From assembly GCA_004369085.1 (NCBI GenBank), contig ML210300.1, forward strand, positions 1 to 64,000: a DNA stretch of 64,000 nucleotides. Reading direction: 5' to 3'. The translations under genes were made by a program, and so were the position numbers. The DNA comes from Coprinopsis marcescibilis. Lineage: Eukaryota > Basidiomycota > Agaricomycetes > Agaricales > Psathyrellaceae. The notes below the pieces were generated by a model. That model had not been told where the DNA came from. It made no database searches and saw nothing but the letters and a program-made list of their open reading frames with translations. Below are positions 42,411 to 53,814 of the stretch, piece by piece (position 1 is the first letter of the stretch; each line of letters opens with the position of its first letter).

Positions 42411-44357
42411 TTAGGTAGAGAACAGGCGCTTGGTGTATCTGCGTAAGGAGTAAGATAACGTCACAGAGGATATGCAGCCAGACGACTTACGAATTGAGAC
42501 CATGAACGCCACCTTCAACCTGAGCACTTGCGGTCCTCAACTCGAATCGAACCTTCTTATCCCTGACCGAATCTTGCAAAGCCGCAATGCTGCGGACACC
42601 AATGTCCTGCAGAGAGTGCTGTACACCAATGTAGAGGTAAGGCAAGAAGGCCTTGACGCTTCCCTTGTCCTGGACGTCTCCAGAAACACCTTGGGCGACC
42701 TTGATGGCGCTGCTCTCGGAGAAGTAACGAGAGGTAGCGGCATTCTCGACGGTCTTGGACTTCTGGGGAGCGGGGTATTTGCTGGATCCGGTAGCGGGGC
42801 CTTGGTTCTTCGTCTTCGAAGAGCCCTTGGCTGGCTCCTTGCCCTGTTCCATTGCCTCCAAGCTTCCCATACCACGATAGGCCTTGACACGTTTGCCTTC
42901 GTGATAGAAGTATTGACCAGGAGCTTCCTCAGTTCCGGCGAGGAGACCACCCATCATGACGGCACCAGCACCGAGAGCGAGGGCCTTGACGATGTGACCA
43001 ACATTTCCGATGCCACCATCAGCGATGACCGGTACTCCAAACTTGTTAGAGAACTCGGCGACCTTGTAGACAGCGGTGGCTTGAGGACGACCGACAGCCA
43101 TAACTTCTTGGGTGATGCAGATAGAGCCGGAACCCATTCCAACACGAAGGCCGTCAGCACCAGCCGCAATGAGAGCGGCAGCTTGCTCCCGAGTGACGAC
43201 GTTACCCGCGATAACCTCGATATTCGGGTAGGTCTGCTTGATCCATTTGATCATATCGACCTGGTAGATGGAGTTGCCCTGCGAAGAGTCGAGGACGATG
43301 ATGTCCAAACCAGCTTCGACGAGCAGGCTGAGGCGGACCCTGTCGGATGGTCGCGTGCCGATTGCAGCAGCGGCATAGAGCTGTTTGCTCTCGGGGTTTT
43401 TGGACGCAAGGGGATATGATTGGTTCTTGAGGAGATCCGAGCGTGCAAGGAGAGAAACGAGGCGACCTTCACTGTCAATGATAGGCAGCTTGCCCTTTTT
43501 AGAGTCGCGGAGGATGTGGTTGGCTTCAGACAAGGTGACACCCTGGGCAGCAGTGACAAGGTCGGTAGTCATCACCTCGGACAAAGGAGTGGCAGTGTCT
43601 CGGAACTGAACATCGCGAGCGGTAACAATGCCGACCAGCTTTCCTCCAAGAGAGCCAGTATCTGGAGAGAAGGGTTAGAATCAAGGACAAGGGTAAACAG
43701 GAGATGAAGATGGGATCCGATAAAGTAAAAACAGACTCCGCATACCACACGTTAAAAACGCGTTACTCAGCAGAACGAAGGTTGTGTATGTGTTTCTTCA
43801 TTCATAACGGGCAAAGAAATGATTACACACCTGTGATAGGGATGCCGCAGAAACCGAGACGGGCCTTGATGTCTAGAACATCTTCGACGAAGTGCGAAGG
43901 GGATAGGACGATGGGGTCGGTGATGAAGCCATTCTCGTGACGCTTCACAGCACGGACCATAGCCGCCTGATCTTCTGGGGATTGATTGTGGTGGATAACA
44001 CCAATGCCCCCAAGAAGCTGAAAACCCAGAAAAATAAGCGGACGGACCCTAGATTGCAAAAAATTGGGGACGTACTGCCATTGAAACGGCCATTTCGCCC
44101 TCGGTGACAGTGTCCATAGGACTGCTGACAAAAGGGGTCTTCAGGACGACATTCCGGGTGATTTTGCTCTCAGTGACAACATCTGAGGCAGGGAAATCGA
44201 TGCGTCCGGGCAGAAGGAGAAAATCGTTGTAGGTGAGGCCACCATGAACCTGGGTGTTCATGAGGTCTTCAATGGACAATCCATCTGCTTCATCGTAGGC
44301 TTTGAGGTGCTCGAGAGCGGTAGCAGGGTCGAGGAATTGCTTAACGTCTTCAGGCAT
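42411..44357 (-). CDS. IMPDH: Inosine-5'-monophosphate dehydrogenase
   Basis: Exons 44076-44357, 43831-44017, 42491-43661 and 42411-42438. The start is [18 protein letters not shown]. The TIM barrel contains [33 protein letters not shown], a two-CBS Bateman region ([29 protein letters not shown]), [14 protein letters not shown] with the catalytic Cys, [20 protein letters not shown], and [14 protein letters not shown]. The last exon adds SYTKRLFST, matching usual eukaryotic ends. The enzyme converts IMP to XMP with NAD+, the committing step of guanine nucleotide synthesis, in the cytosol. After the loop Cys the sequence is MAVGRPQ, whereas many relatives have MACGRPQ. Its start lies only 107 bp from the stop of the PARG gene. 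Confidence 0.96.
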
Positions 44358-44464
44358 ACCGGGGCAATAATTGCCAGTCTTTTCAAAAAAAAATCGGCCG
44401 TCTATATACTCCCTCCCTGTTTGTTGCGAACAAATACATGACACATGCTGCGAGCTAATTATAG

Positions 44465-45595
44465 CTACTTCCTGCTCGTACTGCCGATCCTCAGCATACC
44501 GCCCTTTTTCGGGCTCTCCTTCCCCTTCCTGCTTGGCCTTGAATATCCCTCGAAAGCGTTGTGGAACTCCCCAAAGTTGTCGCTACCGAGAACAGCGAAA
44601 ATGACGCGGTCAAACGAATACTTGAACCGCGCATCCTCGGCTGTCAGCAGATTCGCCCAGTGTCGGGCTATGGTAGCGATTTCGTTCTTGAATACCCCGG
44701 TGCCAAATGTTCCGAGGATAATGTTTCGAATTCCGCGTATCTCGAGCAGACGCAAGATCCTTCCCATCCGTTCGAACATAACCTTGTCGATTTCCGCCCG
44801 CATTCCCGCCGTTTGTGCAGAATTCGCCTTGGGGTTCACTATCTCTTTGGCGTTGACGGCAGCGCAAGAGACAACGTCGATCTTGTAGGCGTCCACGTAA
44901 CTCGCTTCGTCGTTGAGGAAGACCACGACGGATGGGGAATAGATCATGGTGTGGGTGTAGAATGATGCACCCTCTACCTCTCGCCGCTTTTCCTTGTTGT
45001 GGAGTTCGTAGAACTTCCTGGCTTCCTTCACGTTTAGGGAACAAGACAGTGTAGAAACTCTGGCTATGGACTCCTCCTGAGCTTCTGCCCCATTTTTGAA
45101 CCCCCCGCCAGGTTTAGTCGCAGAAGCGAAGTTCAGGACGCCGATCACTGGGGCAACCCCAGGTGCAAATGCAAACCGGAAGGAATTGTGCAAGAGGCGA
45201 GCAGCGTCCAGAGTTGAAATGTTCAGGACGGAGACAGTGGCGCTCGCGACCTCGCTGGATGGTTGGCCCTGTCTCTCCTTCCAATTTTGCAATTCCAAAT
45301 TGTCCTCCCAGTAAACCGACGTTTGATGACACATCTCCTTGAGAGCGTCATCTAAATCGATGGTCTTGTCATGATACGGGTATCTACCCCGCTTTATCGT
45401 TTCCAAGGCGCGATCCGCGACGTGCTTGAGTTGCTCACGTCGGGATGAATAGCTTTGACGAGCTGGTGTTCGATCGGTGTAGGCATGTTTCGACTCCTTG
45501 GGCCCTGGTGACAACGATGACAACGAGGCTGTCACTAAGGCTCCAGCAGCAAAGAGCCCACCCACCGCCGCACCTATCAAGCTACTTTTGTCCAT
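44465..45595 (-). CDS. Microbial-type poly(ADP-ribose) glycohydrolase
   Basis: An uninterrupted frame of 376 residues. The catalytic signature is NFASATKPGGGFKNGAEAQE plus E, i.e. GGG-x6-QEE of the PARG macrodomain (microbial type, TIGR02452-like). Supporting stretches are HQTSVYWEDN, VLNISTLDAA, MIYSPSVVVFLNDE, VVSCAAVNAKE and NIILGTFGTGVFKNE. The enzyme removes ADP-ribose chains. Residues about 5-27 (LIGAAVGGLFAAGALVTASL) form a hydrophobic segment, so the protein may be membrane-anchored, which is unusual for this family. It lies 450 bp downstream of a PARP-like gene on the same strand, and 107 bp upstream of IMPDH. Confidence 0.9.
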   Translation of the reverse strand: MDKSSLIGAAVGGLFAAGALVTASLSSLSPGPKESKHAYTDRTPARQSYSSRREQLKHVADRALETIKRGRYPYHDKTIDLDDALKEMCHQTSVYWEDNLELQNWKERQGQPSSEVASATVSVLNISTLDAARLLHNSFRFAFAPGVAPVIGVLNFASATKPGGGFKNGAEAQEESIARVSTLSCSLNVKEARKFYELHNKEKRREVEGASFYTHTMIYSPSVVVFLNDEASYVDAYKIDVVSCAAVNAKEIVNPKANSAQTAGMRAEIDKVMFERMGRILRLLEIRGIRNIILGTFGTGVFKNEIATIARHWANLLTAEDARFKYSFDRVIFAVLGSDNFGEFHNAFEGYSRPSRKGKESPKKGGMLRIGSTSRK

Positions 45596-46048
45596 GGAGA
45601 AAATGGTGGAAGTTCAAGCGTGAAAAATGTTCACAATCGTCCAAGTCGTTCCTGGTGAAGGATCGGTAAAGGCTTCTTAACCTCGTCAGTACACACGAAC
45701 CGGACTGCAAGTCAGCCAAACCAGTTCGAGAGTTTGTTGACAACGAGAAGCGTTAGGAAGGCCAGCATGCTCGTTATCGATTACTGCGCCTCCCAATTTG
45801 TACTCTGTTTCGGCGCTTATGCTCTTATCGATGAACCGAAATTAAAATGAGAAGCATACTCTTGACCTTGTGACCTTTGGTTCGCCTGCACATTTTGCCT
45901 CGAGGTAGCGAATCGTTGCAGGGACAGGCCCAATGATGATTACCAGGTGCTACAAAGATAGGATATACTTTCTTGATCGCGTAAAACTACAGTAGAGAAG
46001 CTTGTATTGGTCAGAATCCTGGTCGACGATATTGCAGTTGAAAGTGAG
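45596..46048. other. Intergenic PARG/PARP-like
   Basis: About 450 bp between two same-strand genes, expected to hold the PARG promoter. No gene seen. Confidence 0.4.
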
Positions 46049-48002
46049 TTAAGAATAGATGACGAGATACTGAGGAAGCATGGCTTCGTTAACAGAGACA
46101 TGCAAGTCGCCGGTGTCTTCATTTCGTCCATGTTTCCCATGTGTGACAATGCGCACCTAATTCAGGGTACGCCAATGTCAGCTTGAGATCGATTCAGAGA
46201 GCCTTTATACCGGTGCACTCACAAATGCATCGCGATGCTGTTTTGCGCCATTTCTAGGAGCCAACAGCTGTTCCCTAGACATCTCGACAACGTCCTTGTC
46301 TGGAACAAGAGTATTAACTTGGAATATCGCTTTGCTAGTTCCCTGCCCCCCGCCCAAGTTGGCACTGGTTGATGAAAGCGTGCGCCCATATCTCAGGATA
46401 GTGTTGAATAAGAATGAAGTTGTTCCGCACCTGCTTGATTTAGTTGAGGTGCGCACCCCGGTTGGGTGTAGATCTGAAATGATACCGTTTTGAAGAACGT
46501 TGCACAACGTGCAATTGTGATAAGAACAGATATGAACCAGCCCAGAATCGCCGATGTTGCAGAATTTGTTGAATCCGACCCAGGTCTTAATCTCTTTAGG
46601 ACCCTTAGCGTATTTTTCCCAGTGATTTCTGGCATAGTTTAGTGTTGGGCCGGGCTGCATGGAAACAAAAACGAACTTGTATTCATCGTATCGGTCCCTG
46701 GTGTTTTGGGGCATGATGGCACAATAGATGTGGTGAATAGTAGGACAGTCTTGCTGACTTGCATCCCAGGCGCGCTCAAACTCGTCACTAACTACCTCCC
46801 GCAAAAAAAGTGAGCAATGAAATTAGGAAAGGAACGAGCGCAGTGCGAACCTCTGTAGAAGTATGTATGGCCACGCGGGATCTCGACGAGGGTTGGCGAA
46901 AGGTTGGTTGCAGAATCAACGCAAGAAGAGCTGCAAAATACGGACAACTGATCAGTTATCTGGCCCGTCCAGCACACGAGACATGTGTTGCAGTTTCCTC
47001 GGACGACCAAGGCTAATCTCTGTCATAAAGTTGTTGTGACCCTCAAACGATGAGGAGCGTACCTCGGGGCTTTGACGGCTTCCTGTACCTTGCTCTTCCG
47101 TCGCAGGGTCCACAATACGGACTTAAACTGCCTCCCCGACGCGCCTTCGGCTGTTCACCACATTGCTGATATTGCCGTCAGAAGAAATTTTGATGATGAC
47201 TTGCTCGACTAACTTCACAACGACCTCGGCTCTCGATCTCTTGTTCTTTCAACTTGCTAGAGCACTTGAAGCCGCAGGTCTCGTAACGCTTTCCTGAGCT
47301 GTCGTATGCTTTCGGACGTTCGCCGCAGACCTACAAGGGGTGAGAAAGAAGGTCGCGGTGGAGATGCAAGAATTTCACTTTGCACATCCCATAGCGGTGC
47401 GTTGACTCTTGTTCTTGGAGTTTTGCAGCACAAGTCAAACCGCAGGTTGGATATCGGGAATGGGCTGGTTTTTCTTTGCACACCTTTATATATACGGAAT
47501 CAGAATGAGAGAAGGATGAAGACTCAGAGAACGTACACAACACTTCTTTGGCCTTTCGGATGTCCGTTGGGCGTAGGACGAGCTTCCCGGCGAAAACAGG
47601 CTCTGTGGCGTCCACAGATGTGGCATCGGCTCAGCAGCTCTGGAGGTCGATCGGTGAGTCTTTGGCTCAGATTTGGTGCGATGTGAGAATAGCTGCTCAT
47701 CATCGCTAGAGTCGAGACAGCTTGAAATGTCGCTCGGGGTGCCCTGCGATGCAATTTCCATGTCCACATCTGACTCAGCCCCAGATTTAGAGGCAGATAT
47801 AGCTGTGCGTTGAGCATGATGTCCAGATTCCGTTCGAACTGTGGATGGAGGAGCATCTGTGACTACCCGAGCTTCACCCAAGGGATATCTGCGGCTCAGG
47901 ATTCAACAAAGGCGACGAAGACCGAGTTGAGAGTAGAGCATACCCTTCCTCTCTTCCCATCTGGGTCATCGGAGCGTCCGCTGAGGTGAAAGAAGAGTCC
48001 AT
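46049..48002 (-). CDS. PARP-like protein with zinc modules, likely pseudoenzyme
   Basis: Exons: 47944-48002, 47537-47888, 47379-47483, 47214-47330, 47063-47165, 46851-47012, 46791 downward, and a last exon ending at 46049. A short Ser/Asp-rich N-terminus is followed by four or five Cys modules, each on its own exon: CC/VCKEKP..YPTCGLTC, CK/VCGERP..YETCGFKC, CE/QCGEQP..SPYCGPC and CNTCLVC..FCSSSC. The catalytic-like domain has VSDEFERAWDASQQDCPTIH, IYCAI, KTWVGFNKFCNIG, CSYHNCTLCNVLQNG, SKAIFQVNTLV and the end EAMLPQYLVIYS. At triad sites: WVG instead of WHG (His lost), a Ser where Tyr is expected (YGRTLSS), and Asp where Glu is expected. It is probably inactive for ADP-ribosylation. Confidence 0.78.
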
Positions 48003-48311
48003 CAGTGCAGGTGCGATGGGTTCAGATGGTGGTCCTTTGTATATGGGTCAGTAGACGCCGATCCGCGGGAACAGTGGTAAATGGACGGCAATGTGACCTG
48101 TCTTCGACACGCCTCGTGTATGTCCCAGCTCGGTTCCTCCGTTTGTGACTGAATTCGAGCTGTGATCTTTACCCACATGACCGGTTCGGTTTCAGCGCTT
48201 ATCGATGGTATAAAGGGCTTGAAGGCACCGTAGAATCCCACAGAACCTTGGAACTGCCTTTCAAGTGCTGCGCACTTGAGTGGCTCAGTCCTGTCTTTTT
48301 TACATACGACA
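48003..48311. promoter_or_regulatory. Shared promoter region of a divergent PARP-like pair
   Basis: 309 bp separate the starts of two divergent PARP-like genes (48002 and 48312). It is the only place for both promoters, so co-regulation is plausible. No specific motif is identified. Confidence 0.5.
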
Positions 48312-50004
48312 ATGGCCGCAGAATACGCCTATCCCTCTGATCTTGACTCGGATGAAGGAAGCATTGGTGGATGGTCAGACGACGAGGCCGACGGGAGCAA
48401 CGAGTCTGATGGTGACGGGGCTCATTCGCTGGCGTCCCGCATGAGTGGGATGCGGCTTAACCAGCGCCATGGTAGTCAGAAGCAGCAATCACGCTCACAA
48501 ACTGCAGCCAGTGGTGCGACGACTCTGTGCATGGTAAGTGTCGACAAACCTAATTAAATGAACGACCCTGTTGAGCTTGGAACAAAGATGTGTCGCGCAA
48601 AGCCAAAGAAAAGAGGATACCCTACCTGCAGTCTCGTCTGCGCTGGACAGCTTCAGGAGATCGTTGACGAGCTCGGTGGGCTTCCTGATGGCGCTAGTGG
48701 TAGTCGACGACGCCGAAGCAGTGACCGTCGTTCGTCGCTGCCAGGAGGATCCAGCTCTGCTGTCGGCGGGCTATCTGGAAATCGGAATCCTCCATGCATA
48801 GTATGCTTTCTCCCCTGTCGTTGCGAACAACCACTCACTCATCCCAGATCTGTAAACGACGCCCCTCCTTTGAGGATCGAGTTACCTGTGGCCTAAAATG
48901 CGCTGAAAACCTTGCATTGAAGGGTGGTGATTCCACCATGTGTAACGTAGGTTCTGGTTCTCGAATCATTTCGTCCTTGTTTACAAGCGAGTACGCCGTG
49001 TAGTACTGCCATCGTCGTCCCAAGATCGACAACCACCTACAGTGCGGTCAAACGTGCGCTGACAAGGCCAAGAACGCCTGCTTGCTGTGTCGCTGTCGTC
49101 CTCGTAATGGGCGTTATCACCTTTGCGGCAAGCTATGCCGCGGTCTTTCTGTAAAGCAGACTCCGCTTCTACTCGAGGCTCATAAAGGACATTCAACTTT
49201 TGACATGGGTGAGCATCTTTTCTATTCCCCTTGTTACAGGATTGTCCGCTTACTTGAGATCGTAGTCGAAAAAAAGTTCAAGAAGGCGTGGCAAGCAGGA
49301 TCTACTCCTTGCCCCGGGGTCAAGCGCGTCTTCAAGATTATAGAGAATGACGATTTCTTGAGACCTTACAATGCATATAGGTTCGTTTGTTTCGATTTGA
49401 TCATGCAGGCGCTGAAGGACAACTTGCAGGACTCGGGTCAAGAACGAGCATTTCCGCTACCATGGTACCAGAAAATTATGCAATCTCGGGTCAGGGTCCA
49501 CGCAAGTCTGCGCCTCCTCGGCCTGTGCGATCTGCAGCATTTTAAAGTCCTCTTTCAAGACCAGCCTCGCTAATCCTGGTGGAGCGTACGTTCTTCCTCC
49601 CCCTAGACGCGGAATTTGGGCTGATACCCATTTATAAAGATTCGGAGCAGGTGTATATACCTCGTCTGCCTCGAACAAGTGAGTGCAATTACTCTCAGTA
49701 CACCTCTCCCTTTGACGCGCGTCCTCGTTCGTCTTCAGATCATTTAGCTACTGTGGCACGGGAGGTGTCATGCTGCTCACCAAAGTTGTCCTTGGGAAGG
49801 TTAGGAATGTTACTCAGTGGAACGAGGTAATGTCGTGTCCGCCTGGGTTTGATTCTGTAAGTGCCGCCACAGCGTTCAACGAATACTGGGGTTTGATGCC
49901 GATCCCTCGTACAGGTTGAGTTTGACAGAAACGGTGGTGCCCTCAACGAAACTATCGTTTACAGTGACGACGCGATTCGCCCCGTCTTCTTGATCGTCTT
50001 TTAA
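48312..50004 (+). CDS. PARP-type ADP-ribosyltransferase with zinc modules
   Basis: Exons 48312-48533, 48588-48800, 48848-48946, 49014-49380, 49430-49585, 49640-49678, 49739-49856 and 49915-50004. Zinc modules: CM/MCRAKP..YPTCSLVC, CI/ICKRRP..RVTCGLKC, CN/YCHRRP..LQCGQTC, then LLCRCRP..HLCGKLC. The catalytic domain has VVEKKFKKAW, CPGVKRVFKII, YHGTRKLCNLG (triad His), CAICSILKSSF, FGAGVYTSSASNK (triad Tyr), VMLLTKVVLGKV, PPGFDSV, and LNETIVYSDDAIRPVFLIVF (triad Glu, aligning with Glu of NExIVY in human PARP1). The full H-Y-E set predicts ADP-ribosyltransferase activity. Substrates are unknown. A short exon (39 nt) carries the Tyr motif. A divergent paralogue lies upstream. Confidence 0.88.
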
Positions 50005-50355
50005 AATTATGAACGCTGACCTGTCCTGTACCAAACTTGTAGTTCGATATACCTCGGGGTGCAATTACATGAAACATTTATACCCCGGCAATGATATATG
50101 CATTGATCAAACCATGCCATGTCATGATTACTGTAGAATTAAGAGCGCCAGAATGTAGTACTACAGAGCAGCGAGACAGTGATTGAAAGGTGAGAAAAAG
50201 AAAGAAACGATAACAAAAATGACACAAAAATGACACATGGATGAGCGAATCAGAGTGGTAACACGAACAGCAAAAAACTGGGGGAGAACAAAGAACAGAG
50301 GGTCGCAATCGTTCATCCGATCTGGCAAGGAGGTTGCGTCATAGGTGCAGCGCGT
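50005..50355. other. Convergent 3' regions, no gene
   Basis: About 350 bp between the PARP stop and the DEF1 stop. AT-rich, purine-rich strand near 50180-50300; presumably 3' UTRs. Confidence 0.45.
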
Positions 50356-53300
50356 TTACTGCCAGTAACCGCCGCCACCTTGACGATATTGGTAGAAGTT
50401 TCCTTCGTTGCCGCTTTGGTTGTAGCTGATGTGGCCTTGGGGTCCTGATTGATGGTGAGCACTCTGTTGAGGTCCTCCGACGTTACCACTAACGCCTGCG
50501 CCGACACCTGAGGCGAAACGGTGACCTCCATAGAAGCCTTGGCCTTGAGGACCACCTTGTCCTCCCTGTCCTTGGCCCTGTCCTTGCGCCTGGCCTTGAA
50601 CTTGGCTCTGCTGTTGCACGGAACCAGCACGACCGGCACCAACACCAACGTCCTTGCCGTATGGCTTGTAAGCTGCCTCTGGGGAACTACCAGTCCTGGG
50701 ACCGCCAGTGCCAGAAGTCGGACCACCAACACCGCTAGTCTGGCTGCCGAGACCCATGAAGCCTTGCATGCCCACCTGGGCAGAGCTTCCGTACAACTGT
50801 TTGCCGTACTCAGCGCTTCCAACGCCTACACCACCCTGACCAAGGCCAAGAGTATGGGATTGCTGGTGCTGGTGCTGTTGTTGCTGCTGAGGATGCGATT
50901 GATAGTCTTCGTAACCCTGGTATAGACCTTGGTTGTAGGGGTTGGTTTGGGCTTGCAAACCGACACCGACGTTGCTTCCAGGTTGCTTGTTGGCTGGGTT
51001 AGGTCCAGACCCAGGCCCCGGGGGACCGGGCTGGAACATGGGGTACTTGACGAATGGCTGGGGAACGTAGCCGGAGCTGTACGGAGCGCCAAAGTATTGA
51101 TTTTGGGGACCGTAAGGCGAATAGTAGTAGGGAACATGAGGAGGAGCGTAGCCCTGTTGAGGACCGGCACCAGCTTGTTGAGCGGGACCAGTCGACTGGG
51201 CGCTGGTATGCTGCTGTTGAGAAGCTTGGGTGGCACTCGGAGGCAAGACATTGCTGCCCGTGTTTTGCGACGCTGGGCCCGCCTTGCTCTCGTCGTGTCC
51301 GAGGCGCCCACCGAAGCCACTCTGTTGCGTCCCGTATGAATCATAGAAATTCTGGCCATTAGATTAAGCATGACGTCAAAACCTAGGTAAGAAGTACTTA
51401 CGCGTTGATTGTCTCCATAGCCGTAATCGGTAGCGGCAAATGCGCCTGAGTGGGAATTTTGTTGCTGATGTTGGTTTTGGGAGGTCAGCTGGCCAAAGGC
51501 ACCATAAGGGGTGTCCTGGGTCTGTGAAGTGGGTGGCGTAGAGGTGTTGAAGTAAGGAACCGAGGGCTCGTTCTGTCGGAAATAGTTGGAATGGGAGGTA
51601 TTTTGCAATGCGGGCTGTTGTACAGATGGTTGAATTTGAGACGTAGTCTCAAGTTGTGAAGGGAGATTGTGTTGACCGTAGGTTTGATGTCCGTGAGATT
51701 GCTGGAGTTGTTGTGGGAGATGGTGAAGATGTTGATGGTTGTTCGACAAGGGTTGCTGTTGAGCAACAGACGGTTGCGGCTGCTGCTGTTGAGAGAATTG
51801 TTGCAGTGTACTGTTGACGGTGGTGTGAGAGGGAATGGCGCTCTGTGTCGAATGTATTGGTTGTGAAACAGAGCTGGGAATGCCATGTTGAGTGGCGGGA
51901 ATTTGAGTGGTAGCGTGAACGGGGAGGGGTTGCTGTTGCTGTTGTTGCTGCTGTTGGAAGACAGAGCTCAGCGAGGTCGACGCGGCAGGGGTGGTTGCGG
52001 GAGGAGCGGGAGCTGGAGCAGGTGCCGGGGCAGCGGGTTGCTCAAACTGGGGCTTGACCTCAGTCTTGGGAGCAGGAGCTTCCGAAATGGGTGCAGGAGC
52101 AGGCTCAGGCTCGGCCCTGGACAATAAATAAGCATGGTGAGGTGATACGGTGAGATTCGAAGACGTACAAGGTAGGTTCGCTGAGTGATTCGCCACCAAG
52201 GCTCAAACTACCGAATTGCATTCCAACCTTTTCAACACCAGATCCAAACGAGCTGGGCATAACGACCGGTTGATCTGTGACCTTGTATCGCGAAGCAGCG
52301 CGAACAGGTGCGGCTGAGCGAGAGACGAGCTTGGGAGAAGGAGTGGCGGTGGGTGCTTGAGGGACTGCATGAGCAGGCAAGGGGGAAATTTGCTTGACCT
52401 CTGGCTTCGCGTTTGCTTCCTCGCGAGGAGGCTCTGGTGCAGGTGCGGGGGGCGTAGGCTCTACTGTAGGTTCTGGCTTCACTTCCACCACGGGCTCTGG
52501 CTCGGCCTTGGGTTGAGAGTCTTCCTTGACGGGTTCTTCGGGAGGTTGATTCGCCTTGACCGACGGCTCATCATCCCAAACAGGTGCCTGAGCGGTGGTA
52601 GGCTCTTCTCGAGCAGGTGCTGGAGCTTCCTGGACAGGGGCAGGTGCTGGAGGTTGAGGAGCTTGGACAACTGGCTTCTCTTGGGGTTTGCTGATGAGTG
52701 AAGATTGATTAGTATGATATCGACGCAATGATACACAAACGGGACTGACCTCGCGATCTGAGCCCACGAAAGCTTCGATGTAGCGGGTTTGACGACTGCC
52801 CTTGCAGGAGGAGCTTGGGCATTGGCAGATCCGTTGGCATCTGCATCCGTACCCCATGCTGACGAAGCGGCCGCTGGCGTTCCCCAGGGCGAAGCAGCAG
52901 CAGAAACCGATGTTGTCGAAGTGGACGTCTCTGGCTGCGATGCCTCTGTCCAACCTGATGTAGATGGGGTCACGCCGTTCTCTTGGTCATGTGCCTCTGG
53001 CTTTGCGCCTTCCGCGATGGCAGGACTGGCTGCAGCCTCAGGGACAGAGCCATTCTGGGGAGCTGCAGAAGCGGGGCGAGGACTGTCTGTGCGGGAAATA
53101 TATCCATTTGCGCCGCCTCTGCCAACGCCTCCACGACCACGAGAGGCTCCTCCGCGACCAGCGCCACCTCTTCCGCCACGACCTCCTCTTCCACCACGAG
53201 ATTCACCTCTGACAGGAGCCAAGTTGTTCGAGGCTTGTGCAGCGGATGTCGTCTTTTTGTTGTTTTTACGCGAAACTTCACCCCAAGGAACTGCAACACC

Positions 53301-53603
53301 TGTGACATGTCATGGTTGAATGAAACTGGATTCGGGATGATTATGTGGGATAAAAAATGTACCGTCTGTGATTCTGTTCACTGCGTTCTGGACATCGCCA
53401 GAGACTTCTACGAGCAAGGACTGAAGGTCTAAGTTTGGTGGCAGTCAGTGAGGCGCGAGGCGCTGTAAAAGAGGACCATGCAGACCATCTGGAGTCCAAT
53501 TGGGGAACAATTCTTCAAGCTGGCGCAATTGCTTGCCATACTTGAAGGAATCTGGTGTATCTGAAGGGGCTTGCGTGCGAAGAGCAGCTTTGTATTGGGA
53601 CAT
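50356..53603 (-). CDS. DEF1: RNA polymerase II degradation factor DEF1 (CUE domain, Q-rich)
   Basis: The start MSQYKAALRTQAPSDTPDS at 53603 leads into a CUE domain: QLRQLEELFPNWTPD, then, after an intron, DLQSLLVEVSGDVQNAVNRI and TDGVAVPWGEVSRKN. An RGG-rich block follows (RGGRGGRGGRGGAGRGG), then SWAQIAR, long Pro/Ala/Glu-rich and Gln-rich tracts (about 9 Gln near 51930), and a Gly/Gln/Tyr-rich end finishing YWQ. The layout matches yeast Def1, which recruits the ubiquitin machinery to stalled RNA polymerase II and to Pol delta after DNA damage. The last exons are low-complexity; internal exon borders at about 51355-51400, 52120-52170 and 52690-52750 are approximate. Confidence 0.82.
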
Positions 53604-53814
53604 GGTGGAAGATGGAGAAAGAGGTTAAGGCTAACAATATGAATATTCCCCACTTGAATATCATTTTATCGTGGGAATTCACCGCTTTTACGATCTACAG
53701 CTGTTTTCATCCAGACGAAGAAGCACGATGTCCCCATTCCATGTATCATATCATTACAGCTATTCGATGTACACATAGGCCAGTATGCGACCGAATATCC
53801 CCAAAATTCTCCAT

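Noticed and set aside
42472..43419. Plus-strand 315-codon frame
   Set aside because: It is the antisense shadow of IMP dehydrogenase.
49201..49250. Intron with donor GTGAGC at 49209 in the 48312 PARP gene
   Set aside because: Every available acceptor shifts the frame, while reading straight through keeps the catalytic domain in frame.
52105..53319. Plus-strand frames over DEF1
   Set aside because: Antisense of low-complexity Pro/Ala/Gln-rich coding sequence.
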